From: Paludibacteraceae bacterium | Lineage (GTDB): Bacteria; Bacteroidota; Bacteroidia; Bacteroidales; Paludibacteraceae | Length of the DNA stretch: 64,000 nucleotides | Assembly (NCBI GenBank): GCA_017630395.1 | Contig: JAGBVI010000051.1 | Coordinates: 41,174 to 105,173, forward strand | Direction: 5' to 3' | Shown: positions 9,717 to 20,300 of the stretch, one piece after another | Layout of the letters: every line of letters begins with the position of its first letter | Position numbering within the stretch: position 1 is the stretch's first letter | The notes under the pieces: model-generated | The model's database searches: none | The model's input: the letters and a program-made list of their open reading frames with translations, nothing else | What the model was told of the DNA's origin: nothing | Made by a program: the position numbers and the translations under genes

Positions 9717-9738
9717 AGGTGAGTTCTACTAAAATTTG
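9717..9738 (+). repeat. Dispersed intergenic repeat, family B copy
   Basis: AGGTGAGTTCTACTAAAATTTG, related to the copies at 44892 and 53291. It lies in the 199-base recO-dksA gap, which otherwise shows only AT-rich sequence. Confidence 0.45.
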
Positions 9739-9881
9739 TCTGAATAATGCTAATAGAGAGAATTTTATAGTGTTAAAAAATTCAAACTAAATTCTTTGTT
9801 AATAAATTGATTGACAAAAATTTTCATTTATCCATATAATTTCCTTATTTTCGCAATCGTCAAATTATTAAAATTAGAACT

Positions 9882-10262
9882 ATGTCGGAGAAAACAAGAT
9901 ATTCAGATGCTGAATTAGAAGAATTCAGGTCTTTAATCGTTGAGAAATTGGAAATTGCTCAGCGAGATTATGAGTTATTAAAAGCCAATGTGGCAAATAT
10001 GGATGGTAATGACACGAGCGATACTTCTCCAACTTTTAAGATTATGGAAGAGGGTGCTGTTACAATGTCTAAAGAGGAGGCCGGAAGGTTGGCTCAGAGA
10101 CAAATGAAGTTCATCCAACATTTGCAAGCAGCATTGGTGCGTATTGAAAACAAAACCTACGGAATCTGTCGTGAAACCGGTCGTTTGATTCCGAAAGAGC
10201 GTTTGAGAGCAGTTCCTCATGCAACTTTGTGCATCGATGCAAAAAATAACGGTGCAAAGTAA
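9882..10262 (+). CDS. TraR/DksA family transcriptional regulator
   Basis: 126 residues. DksA-type proteins enter the RNA polymerase secondary channel and modulate initiation together with ppGpp. The N-terminal coiled coil (about residues 6-75) carries acidic residues near its tip (MDGNDTSDTSP), and the C-terminal globular part has YGICRETGRLIPKERLRAVPHATLC. In place of the full four-Cys zinc finger only two cysteines are visible (GICRET and TLCIDA), a reduced form common in this phylum. It precedes lspA with a terminator in between. I leave the symbol empty because orthology to E. coli dksA is not certain. Confidence 0.88.
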   Translation: MSEKTRYSDAELEEFRSLIVEKLEIAQRDYELLKANVANMDGNDTSDTSPTFKIMEEGAVTMSKEEAGRLAQRQMKFIQHLQAALVRIENKTYGICRETGRLIPKERLRAVPHATLCIDAKNNGAK

Positions 10263-10278
10263 ATTTGAATTATTATAA

Positions 10279-10318
10279 GGGGTGTATCTTTCAGGTACAC
10301 TCTTTTTCTTTTTTTTAA
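10279..10318 (+). terminator. Terminator-like hairpin between dksA-like gene and lspA
   Basis: GGGGTGTA (10279-10286) faces TACACTC (10296-10302), giving about 7 pairs with one G-U, and is followed by a long T-rich tract to 10318. It sits immediately upstream of the lspA ATG at 10321, so it may attenuate read-through into lspA rather than end transcription fully. Confidence 0.7.
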
Positions 10319-10320
10319 GT

Positions 10321-10947
10321 ATGACTAAACGCGTAAAAAATAAATTTTTTATCTCATTAGGAGTTTTTATTTTGTTATTGGTTCTTGACCAATGGTCTAA
10401 GTTTTATGTTAAAACCCATTTCGTTTTAGGTGAAAGTGTTGAGGTCTTTAATTGGTTTTACATCCGTTTCATCGAAAATAATGGGATGGCATTCGGTATC
10501 GAATTGTTTGATAAGTTTTTTTTGACCTTGCTTAGAATTGTTGCTGTTTGCGCTATCTTGTACTACTTAGTAAAAATTATAAAAAACGATATGAAATTAG
10601 GCTATATTGTGGGTGTCACGTTGTTGCTTGCAGGAGCCTTAGGCAATATCATTGATTGTGTTTTTTATGGCGTTTGGTTTGATTCAAGTTATGGTCAAGT
10701 GGCAGAATTTCTACCTTCTCAAGGAGGCTATGCCTCTTATTTTTATGGGAAAGTGGTGGATATGTTGTATTTCCCATTGATAGATACAGTTTTACCAAGT
10801 TGGTTTCCTATCTGGGGTGGAGAACGCTTTACATTCTTTGACCCTGTATTCAATGTCGCAGATTCTGCTATTTGTGTCAGTGTGGCTTATATGATCATTT
10901 TTGAGTATAAAACTTTGAATGAGGAGTTTTCTTCAAAGTTGGATTAA
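10321..10947 (+). CDS. lspA: Lipoprotein signal peptidase (signal peptidase II)
   Basis: 208 residues from ATG 10321; an in-frame GTG at 10282 lies inside the terminator hairpin and is rejected. An inner-membrane aspartyl protease that cleaves prolipoproteins before the lipidated cysteine. Four hydrophobic segments are visible: near the N-terminus (FISLGVFILLLVLDQWSKFYV), FFLTLLRIVAVCAILYYLVKI, GYIVGVTLLLAGALGNIIDCVFYG and ADSAICVSVAYMIIFEY. Signature residues: the ENNGMAFGI loop, GALGNIID with its catalytic-region Asp, KVVDMLYF, and FNVADSAIC containing the second Asp. A long insert between GNIID and KVVDM is usual in Bacteroidota LspA. The many lipoproteins in this window are its substrates. 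Confidence 0.95.
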   Translation: MTKRVKNKFFISLGVFILLLVLDQWSKFYVKTHFVLGESVEVFNWFYIRFIENNGMAFGIELFDKFFLTLLRIVAVCAILYYLVKIIKNDMKLGYIVGVTLLLAGALGNIIDCVFYGVWFDSSYGQVAEFLPSQGGYASYFYGKVVDMLYFPLIDTVLPSWFPIWGGERFTFFDPVFNVADSAICVSVAYMIIFEYKTLNEEFSSKLD

Positions 10948-11316
10948 ATGTTGTTTGGTATGAAATTCAACCCCTTCTATATTTTTGTTTTGTTTACTCT
11001 CTTATCCATGTTTTCTTGCTCAATTGATAAGGGAGAACCGGTTATTCCGGAAGATAAAATGGCAGAGATACTAACAGATTTTTACTTAACGCAGGCCACA
11101 GTGAATGATTATGTGTTGCCGAAAAACGAAAATCGGGTGATGTATTATTGTGGAGTGTTGGCAAGACATGGAGTGACGGAGGCTGAGTTTGATTCTGCAG
11201 TTTCTTGGTACACCCAAAATTTTGATGTTTATGAAAAGGTGTATGATAAAGTGTTGTCTAACCTTGCCGTTGTCAAAGATTCTGTTGCAAAATCTATCAA
11301 AACTCAACCTCAATAG
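10948..11316 (+). CDS. DUF4296 lipoprotein
   Basis: 122 residues; ATG directly abuts the lspA stop codon (an alternative ATG lies at 10960). Signal sequence IFVLFTLLSMFSC with lipobox Cys, so it is a lipoprotein that will be processed by the LspA encoded just upstream. The conserved region IPEDKMAEILTDFYLTQATVNDY, then GVTEAEFDSAVSWYTQNFDVYEKVYDKVLSNL, is the DUF4296 pattern: small helical lipoproteins found next to lspA across Bacteroidales. Function is unestablished. The fixed linkage to lspA suggests a role tied to lipoprotein maturation or envelope homeostasis (inference). Confidence 0.82.
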   Translation: MLFGMKFNPFYIFVLFTLLSMFSCSIDKGEPVIPEDKMAEILTDFYLTQATVNDYVLPKNENRVMYYCGVLARHGVTEAEFDSAVSWYTQNFDVYEKVYDKVLSNLAVVKDSVAKSIKTQPQ

Positions 11317-11325
11317 TGTTTTAGT

Positions 11326-11610
11326 ATGGTACGTTTAGCTTCACATAGAATCTATTTTGGTCCATCTTCATACACCGCCAATGGTGTGGTTGTTCTCGAT
11401 GAAGAGGGAAGATTTGTTGAACTTTTTTCTCTGCAAGATTGCATCGTAGAACCTGCTAATACAGTTTTTTATGATGAAGATATTTTTCTTATGAGAAAAG
11501 GAGAATCACCCGAAAATGGAGATTTACCTTTCTTGCCTCTCTTTGGCGATCCTGTTGATATTTTTCTTCATAAGGCATCTTTTGATAATTTTTCTTATAA
11601 GGGGATTTAG
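11326..11610 (+). CDS. Small conserved-looking protein downstream of DUF4296, function unknown
   Basis: 94 residues, ATG nine bases after the DUF4296 stop, so it is the third gene of the lspA unit. I do not recognise a characterised family. No signal peptide or membrane segment. The stretch YTANGVVVLDEEGRFVELFSL resembles the small N-terminal beta domain with which amidohydrolase-superfamily proteins begin, but there is no metal-binding HxH and the protein ends before any barrel. It could be a free-standing beta-domain protein or a remnant; its intact frame and tight spacing favour a real gene. Confidence 0.6.
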   Translation: MVRLASHRIYFGPSSYTANGVVVLDEEGRFVELFSLQDCIVEPANTVFYDEDIFLMRKGESPENGDLPFLPLFGDPVDIFLHKASFDNFSYKGI

Positions 11611-11614
11611 AGGC

Positions 11615-11667
11615 TAAGAAGTTGTTTTAAATTTTATTTTAAGCCTATTTGAGAGGGATTTTTAGGG
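11615..11667 (+). repeat. Dispersed intergenic repeat, family A copy
   Basis: Begins CTAAGAAGTTGTTTTAAA and continues into TTTGAGAGGGATTTTTA. The copy at 51776 matches along the whole segment; related copies lie at 23824, 35671 (opposite strand) and 54334. It starts five bases after the stop of the preceding gene. Confidence 0.65.
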
Positions 11668-11793
11668 GTGAGTTTTATAGATTCACCATTTAAGATTTAG
11701 AAATTCTAAATCGCAGGTTGATAAACTTTTAGGTGCTTTTTGATTTATTTCGGCAACAATAAATTTATAGAATTTACTTTAATTCTTAATACA

Positions 11794-13122
11794 ATGAAAT
11801 ACAAATTTACTACGATTCTATTGGGATGTTTTTTCTCGACGCAACTATTTTCCATTGTCCCAAATCAACTTTTAACAAGAGGAGTTGTGGCAAAAACTTC
11901 CGATGGTGATAACTCTTATATCACAGACGGACAACTCACCGGATGGAAGAATTCCAAAGCAAAGGATATTGCGATACAAATCTCCAATCCGGTAGATACA
12001 CTTTTAATCACGTGGGAATCTATGGGAGACTTTGCTTGGGCTACAGATTTCACTACCGGCTGCTCTCACAATGGTACTCCTTTGAAGAACTTTAAAATTT
12101 TAACTTCTGCCAATTCAACGGATGGTAAAGATGGCGATTGGGAAGAGGTGGCTGTTGTTGAAAATAATCCGGTTATGTCTCGTGCTCTATCCATTCCTTT
12201 TTCCGGTAAATCTTGGTTTCGATTTGTCAGTGATGAGAGTGTAGGAGAGATATTGGAAATTGAAGCTTTTGACATTAGCAACGGTGGGAACGACACGTGG
12301 TTTTTCATGGGAACAAGTATTAGTCAGATGGGAATGAAACAACAAGATACCGATACCACAGTGGCGGATTTGATTCATGCAAGATTTCCTAATTATACCC
12401 CGGCAATGCTTCGCGGAGGAATTGGGTGCATAAACAGTACAGAGGTGGTAGCCCGTTTGTCTGATTATCTGAAGTATGCAGGCAATGTTAAGTATTGGGC
12501 TATAGAGATGGGTACCAATGATGCTTGGGGAGGTGGCGATTGGAATGCCGAAACATTCAGAAAGAATATGCAAACAATTATTGATTCTGCCCAAGCTCGT
12601 GGAATCACGCCTGTTTTGGCGCGTATCATTGCTACAGATCCGGACAAAGCAGGTTGGCAGGTTAATCCAAAATTCCTTCAAATCATCGATGATTTGACAG
12701 AAAAAAATAGTTTGCCACAAGGACCTGATTTTTACTCCTATTTTGAGAGTCACCCCGAGTTGTTAGGCAGTGATGGCGTTCATCCCAATGGAAGTGCAGG
12801 TGGCGGACAAGCCATGCATCATCTGTGGGCAGAAGCATTAGCCCCGTTGTATGAGCAGAGCGGTTCTACCGGTGAAAACGATGTAAATATTAACCAACTC
12901 CCCAAAATCCGTATAGAGGGAAAAAGTATATTTTTGTCGGACAACATCGATAAGGATTGTTTGTTGGAAATTATCTCGATGAATGGGGCAGTATTAGAAT
13001 CTTGTAGAGTTGCGGAGCGAGAGAATGTTATAACTACTAATCTTGTTGGTGGTAACTACATTTTGGTGCTTAAAACCCCTGAAAAGGTTTTTAACACGAA
13101 GATATTTCTCCCTTTTGATTGA
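11794..13122 (+). CDS. Secreted SGNH/GDSL hydrolase with T9SS-type C-terminal sorting domain
   Basis: 442 residues from ATG 11794 (MKYKFTTILLGCFFSTQLFS, a clear signal peptide); a start at 11740 would spoil it. Three parts: an N-terminal beta-sandwich-like region (about 20-170), an SGNH hydrolase domain (about 175-370) with block I FFMGTSIS (Ser nucleophile in a GTS rather than GDS context), block III MGTNDAW and block V DGVHPN (Asp-His), then a C-terminal domain of about 70 residues (SIFLSDNIDKDCLLEIISMNG...GGNYILVLKT) like type A sorting tags of the type IX secretion system. Probably an extracellular carbohydrate esterase such as a deacetylase; substrate unknown. Confidence 0.83.
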   Translation: MKYKFTTILLGCFFSTQLFSIVPNQLLTRGVVAKTSDGDNSYITDGQLTGWKNSKAKDIAIQISNPVDTLLITWESMGDFAWATDFTTGCSHNGTPLKNFKILTSANSTDGKDGDWEEVAVVENNPVMSRALSIPFSGKSWFRFVSDESVGEILEIEAFDISNGGNDTWFFMGTSISQMGMKQQDTDTTVADLIHARFPNYTPAMLRGGIGCINSTEVVARLSDYLKYAGNVKYWAIEMGTNDAWGGGDWNAETFRKNMQTIIDSAQARGITPVLARIIATDPDKAGWQVNPKFLQIIDDLTEKNSLPQGPDFYSYFESHPELLGSDGVHPNGSAGGGQAMHHLWAEALAPLYEQSGSTGENDVNINQLPKIRIEGKSIFLSDNIDKDCLLEIISMNGAVLESCRVAERENVITTNLVGGNYILVLKTPEKVFNTKIFLPFD

Positions 13123-13150
13123 GGCGTTCTATGCTTTAAAAAATATCAAA

Positions 13151-13190
13151 TAGGAAGTTGACTTTCTACAAAAGAGAGGTCAACTTCCTA
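13151..13190. terminator. Bidirectional terminator-like palindrome between convergent genes
   Basis: Perfect 12-base arms TAGGAAGTTGAC (13151-13162) and GTCAACTTCCTA (13179-13190), 16-base loop, placed between the SGNH gene (rightward) and the leftward lipoprotein gene. T-rich sequence lies on both flanks but without long T runs. Confidence 0.75.
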
Positions 13191-13199
13191 TGTTTAAAT

Positions 13200-13643
13200 T
13201 TATTCGTTTTCTGATTCTTTCTTTTTCTTGAATTCTTTGTATTCTTCATCAGTTCGAATATGGTAAGCTACCCCTTTAACTTTAACGTCTTTAGTTACTA
13301 CTGTTAAAAATACCAATGGCACGCGAACTCTATGGTAATCAAGAGTCGCATCTAATAGCCCATCTGCGTTTGGGTAACTTTTTAATGCATTTTTCGTAGC
13401 TCTGCTTTTTAGCCATTTATCTCTTGCCCATCCAAATGGAATAAACAATAGCCAAAGACGAGCCCCTCCTGCATTCCCTTCTGCCTCTCCTAAGATTTCA
13501 ATTCTATCTTTATCTAACATCATAAGTGATGTTGAATTGGGGATAGGATTTACATCCAATGTTACGCATGAAGTTAGAATACTCAAAGAGAGTATGAAAC
13601 ATAAGATTTTCTTAATGTAAAATTTATTTCTCTTTCTATTCAT
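13200..13643 (-). CDS. Small lipoprotein, function unknown
   Basis: 147 residues. Basic N-terminus then ILCFILSLSILTSC, a lipobox signal peptide, so it is a periplasm-facing lipoprotein. The mature part includes DKDRIEILGEAEGNAGGARLWLLFIPFGW, KNALKSYPNADGLLDATLDYHRVRVPLVFLTVVTKDVKVKGVAYHI and a charged tail. The LLFIPFGW...YPNADGLLD pattern recalls small lipoprotein families related to TRL-like or DUF6567 proteins; I am not certain. It lies 16 bases downstream of the lipocalin-like gene and is probably in the same transcript. Confidence 0.7.
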   Translation of the reverse strand: MNRKRNKFYIKKILCFILSLSILTSCVTLDVNPIPNSTSLMMLDKDRIEILGEAEGNAGGARLWLLFIPFGWARDKWLKSRATKNALKSYPNADGLLDATLDYHRVRVPLVFLTVVTKDVKVKGVAYHIRTDEEYKEFKKKKESENE

Positions 13644-13659
13644 TTTATTGTCCTATTTT

Positions 13660-14163
13660 TTAAAAAGAATATGCTTCCCATTCTTCATAAAATTTTCCAT
13701 CAGTTTCCATTTCTGCCCAGTACCATTCCAATCTTAATTCGGATGTTGTCAATTCAATTATAGTAACTGCCTCAATATCATCGTCTTGGTTATCATTATA
13801 TATCAAATTAATTTTGTTCTTATCACTTGTCCATTTCCCGGTTGAACCTTTTTCCCAATTATACTCTCCAGAATCAGAATCAATGTCATACTTGTACGTA
13901 TACTTGTACATTGAGAAAGTTCCGTCTGCGTTGAATTGGATTCTAAAATCCTCTTCTTGTTCTCTACCTTCTTCTACAAGTTTCCCATCTTCTAATTCCT
14001 TGTAATATACATATTCACTTTGCCATAATCCTGTCAAATTACTGATTGAAATTTCGTCGTTAGTGGAATCGTAATCTTCATCTTCTTCATCTGAGCAGGC
14101 TGTGAAATTTAAAGTACCGAATAGCAACATGGCTATCACCCATAACAAATTTGTTTTTTTCAT
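13660..14163 (-). CDS. Lipocalin-like lipoprotein
   Basis: 167 residues. Signal sequence with lipobox (LLFGTLNFTAC) followed by a very acidic linker (SDEEDEDYDSTNDE), typical of surface-exposed Bacteroidota lipoproteins, in which acidic residues after the Cys can act as a surface export signal (known for Bacteroides and Capnocytophaga; inferred here). The domain pattern LTGLWQSEYVYY ... FRIQFNADGTFSMYKYTY ... GKWTSDKNKINLIYND ... TIIELTTSELRLEWYW is that of the lipocalin-like/DUF4923-type beta-barrels common in this phylum. Ligand unknown. First gene of a two-gene leftward unit. Confidence 0.78.
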   Translation of the reverse strand: MKKTNLLWVIAMLLFGTLNFTACSDEEDEDYDSTNDEISISNLTGLWQSEYVYYKELEDGKLVEEGREQEEDFRIQFNADGTFSMYKYTYKYDIDSDSGEYNWEKGSTGKWTSDKNKINLIYNDNQDDDIEAVTIIELTTSELRLEWYWAEMETDGKFYEEWEAYSF

Positions 14164-14670
14164 TTTAAATTGTTTTAATAGTTAATAAATATTTATTTTT
14201 ATCTCTATATTTCGACAGTTTTTTAGTCAACCTCTTAAGTCTTATTTTGCAAGAAATAATTTTAATTTTCTGCGAAAATATCTCATTATTTCTAAAAATT
14301 TTAAATACGATACCTCTAATTTACCCCCCCCGTTTTATTGATTATTATCAATAGTTTAATTTTAATTATAGCCATTCAATACCTTTTATATCAACCCAAC
14401 GAACTCAATTTCCATAAATCAAGTGTCGATGATTTTGGAAGATATTTTGTTTAGGTTCTTTTTATCAACAGAGGAGTGAAGTGAGCGTTGCAACGGAATG
14501 AATAGAGGCAAGATAAGTAAAATTAATTCCAATACATCCGAAACATAATTTATGATTTGAAAGTAGGAAATCGTAATTAAAAAAGTTGCTTTAAACTACT
14601 CTTAATATTCGTTAGCTTTGAATATCGTTTTGCCCTAAAATATTTTTTCTCTATAGAATTTGTTTCAACT
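14164..14670. other. Intergenic region upstream of gyrB
   Basis: About 570 bases separate the divergent lipocalin-like gene and gyrB. Visible: an eight-C tract at 14324-14331 in otherwise very AT-rich DNA, and a more GC-rich patch around 14470-14515. No ORF of convincing composition and no tRNA-like fold. Confidence 0.5.
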
Positions 14671-16680
<2,010 letters not shown>

Positions 16681-16717
16681 TGAATAGATAATACCAATTA
16701 GGTGTCTTTAATTATGT

Positions 16718-16766
16718 GAGGGTGTATCTCAACTTTATAGTTTTGATGCACCCTCATTGATTTTTT
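16718..16766 (+). terminator. Rho-independent terminator of gyrB
   Basis: GAGGGTGTATC (16718-16728) pairs with GATGCACCCTC (16745-16755), one G-U pair, 16-base loop, followed by ATTGATTTTTT. Stem sequence is of the same type as those after maeB and ileS. Confidence 0.9.
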
Positions 16767-17017
16767 GAATGGATCTAATTTCATCTCCGCACAACATGTG
16801 AACAGATGATTAAATAAAACTGATTTCTAAGAATTTTTATTTTACAAAGTTAGTCACACGGATAACTTTTGTGAACCTAACAATCTTTTGTAATTATTGA
16901 GCTATACATTTTTTACAATCTATAAATTGACTGGATTGAGAATACTTACAATCCAAAAATAACCCATTATAAGGTGCTTTATTTAGTTGGTCTCCATTTA
17001 ATTAAAAACACCTATGA
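16767..17017. other. Intergenic AT-rich stretch before the Fic remnant
   Basis: About 250 bases with no coding signal. Near its end, AAGGTGCTTTATTTAG and TTAAAAACACCT form loose inverted arms (about 16973-17013) like the intergenic repeats elsewhere in the window. Confidence 0.4.
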
Positions 17018-17344
17018 GTGAATTTCTCTTCTTCTGTCATAGGATTACTCAGTGATGAATTGGCAGCGCACTATCCCAATAAGCTAGCTAATGCATTCCT
17101 CGATTGGTTTACTTACAGCGACAACACCATTGATGGGCAGGGTCGTAAATAAGGCTTATTCTTTGTTTGAAAGCTGAATGCTGAATCGTTTGGAGCCGGG
17201 TAGTATAAAGTGCTTGCAGCAGATACACGCCTACCTCTTTTGTGGATTGTATGAGTTTGCAGGGCAGATTCGTACTCAAATATCAGTAAAGGAGGGTTTA
17301 CTTTTGCTAATGCGTTGCATTTTTCAGCTTACCACTTCTCATAA
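17018..17344 (+). pseudogene. Decayed Fic/DOC family protein gene (N-terminal part only)
   Basis: Joining three frames reconstructs the start of a Fic protein. Frame 1 (17018 to about 17148) reads DELAAHYPNKLANAFLDWF then TYSDNTIDGQGRK. Frame 2 (about 17149-17278) reads KAYSLFES, stop, then [19 protein letters not shown] and [11 protein letters not shown]. Frame 3 (17279-17344) reads [20 protein letters not shown], stop. LQxIHxYLFxGLYEFAGxIRxxNISKGGFxFA is the recognisable N-terminal pattern of Fic AMP-transferases; the catalytic HxFxxGNGRxxR loop is absent because the sequence runs into the end of the next gene. At least two frameshifts and one in-frame stop show it is dead. Confidence 0.85.
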
Positions 17345-17372
17345 GAAATTGTGCTCTTTGCAAATTTCTCTA

Positions 17373-20300
17373 TCATCTCTCTTTCTGCGATGGGGTATGA
17401 CCAAAATATTCTTTGTATTTTCTCGTAAAATAGGATGGGTCGTTGAACCCTACCATGTAGCATATATCGCTGATGGAATAGTCGTTATTCGGCTTTTGTA
17501 ATATCTCTTTTGCTTTTTTTAGTCGGTATTCTGTCAGTAATATGATTGGTGATTGAGAGGTTAGCGTGCGTAGTTTCCGGTTTAATGTCGATTGACTGAC
17601 GTTCATTTTTTGTGCCAATAATTCCACTGATACTTGGCTCTCTGTATAACACTCTTCCAACACCTCCATGAAGTGAGCTACAAATGGATTTACCTCCTCA
17701 CTAATTACTTCATCCTTAATTTGGTTGGCTTGGAATTGTTCTATATACTTTCTTTGCTGTTCTTGTCGAACGCTTAGTATGTTGGATAGTTTTATCAGTA
17801 GCTCCTTTTTATTGAATGGCTTGGTTATATAATCTATCGCTCCATGCAAGTAGCCGGATAGTCTCCTGTTCTCTTCGGTGCATGCCGAAACAAACAGAAT
17901 CGGGATATGATTGAATTGTGGATCTTTATGCAAGATGCTGCACATTTCTATGCCATCCATTTCTGGCATCTCTATGTCGCTTATTATTATGTCCGGCATA
18001 TTCTTTTGCGCAATTTCAATTGCTTCTTTCCCATTACTTGCTGTAATTACAGTGGTGTACTGACTTATCATGTATGAGATGTTCTCCCTGATTAGTATGT
18101 CATCATCTACCACCAATATTACGTTGCCATCAAATATGCTTGCATCTAATTGTATATCCACCGGCAGAGTTAGATTGTTTCTTGTTTCGTTGGTTTCAAA
18201 CATCAACTCTTCTTCTGATATTGGAAGTGAAATGATGATGGTTGTTCCTACATCTTTTTTACTTTCAATCTCCATCTTGCAATTATTCTTCAGCAAGTAT
18301 TCTCTGCACAGATTGATTCCTATTCCATATCCTTTCTCCTTTCTGGTACCCATGGTAGATAGGTTTTTCTCACCATTGAGTATGCTTTGTATTTGGTTGG
18401 AAGTCATTCCCACTCCTGAATCTTTGATTGTTAGTAGAATAGAATTGTTGTTTTGTTCTCCGATAACCTCAATATCTCCTCCTTCAGGAGTGAATTTAAT
18501 GGCATTGACCAGCAAATTTCTTAGCACGGTCTCTATCATCCTTGCATCTACGTATGCATAGTTTCTCAAACTGAATTGAAGCTTCAGATTCAAATTCTTT
18601 CCGTTAACCAACGACAATATCAATTGAATGATGTTATTGGTGCAGAGTTCCAAATTGGTATTTTGTGGTTTGAATGCAATCTCTTTAACGTCAGAGCGTG
18701 CCCAATTTAGTAGTTTTATCATTTCTGATTGAAGTGCGACAGCAGATTCATGCACTTTTTCGATTGTTTGACGGTCGTCATTTTTTTCTTTTTGCAGCCA
18801 TGTATTCAACGCTCCCACAATCGCAAACATTGGATTTTTAAGGTCGTGCGCAATTACAGAAAGCAGCCTGTTCTTTTCTCCCAATGCCTCTTTCAGCTCC
18901 CATGTACGCTCTTCAACAACATACTCCAATTCTCTCTTTTTTCTGAGCAGATGGCGGAAGCGGAAATAGAAAAATAAACTAATCAGTGCAATTGCCAAGA
19001 AAGCCATAATCGTGTAGAAATACCAACTTTCCCACCATGGTGGCAGTACAACAATTTCTAACGAAATCTGTTTGGATTTTTCCGGATTAGTACGGAAGGT
19101 CTCAACAACTAATTGGTATTTCCCTGTTGGCATATAGTTGATGGTAATCTCTCTTTTGCCATTCATATCTACCCATTTGTTATTGAAACCGATGATTTTA
19201 TATCGACATTGTATCTTTTCAGACTGTGATAAATCCAATAGATTAATACCGATTTTTATGTCGGTTTCATCGTAATTTAGTTCAATTTTTGAATGATTGC
19301 TTAAATTCCCCTTTTCTAAAACCGATTTGTCATAGGGTTTGATTTTTTTCTGATTGATGTATAATTCTGAAAAATCAAAATTGTCTATCTCACTCTCTTT
19401 AAAGATATTTTCCGGTTTAAATTTAAAGAATCCGCTATTGGTTCCAAAATAGATGTTTCCCTTCGAGTCTTTGTAGCCGGAGCGACAGAAAAAGTAATAT
19501 TTCGATATGTCTTTGATATCCAGATGTACCTTTTGGTATTTTTTGTTTTCGTAATCAATTGAGATGATTCCATCGATACTTGCAGCCCATATTGTTCCAT
19601 TATTATCGAACCTTATGATTCTGTAGATAGAATTTGGGATGAAATTAAGGGTGTCCGGAGCTCCTCCTTCTGCAGGGAATCTATAGATACCATAGTTGGT
19701 GGCAATGAAGAGGTTACCCTCTTTGTCGCAAATTCCATCTTCGATGGATAGTGGTCTGTGCGACTTTGATGCGCTGAAGTCCGGCAACATTGCTTTTATT
19801 TCGTTTTTATTCAATTTCCATAAAGTGTTGGTTGTGACTACCCATTTGGTGTCGTTTTTTCCATCTATGACGTTAAAAATCCATTTGTTGGGATATGCAG
19901 AGAGGGAGTCATCTTTCAGCTCCGGAATGTGCCATTTCCCGTTGTGATGCCTGACGTATAAACCATCACCTGCAGAACATGCAAAATAGTTGCCTTGGTC
20001 ATCTTTATGTATATTAAAATAGCAATTTACCGGTTGTTCGATTCCATCGAAAATTTCTTCTCTCGTTGTTCCGGTTTCCGGGTTGATCTTAAAAATGCCT
20101 CCTCCCCAAGTTGCAACTACAATCTCATTTTTGTCGTAGCAAATTCCCAAAATATTGTTGTTGGCAAATTTGTAATGTTTAATGATTTTGCATTGTTCAT
20201 CAACCGCAAAAACACCGTTTCCATCCGTTGCAACCCAAATTTTTCCTTTGTCATCTTCTGTAAATGAAGTGCATGGGAAAGAGGGGAAACCACAATCTGA

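Noticed and set aside
17178-17501. Open frame of 107 codons overlapping the end of the sensor gene
   Set aside because: Its first third is one frame of the Fic remnant and the rest is antisense to the sensor gene; not an intact protein.
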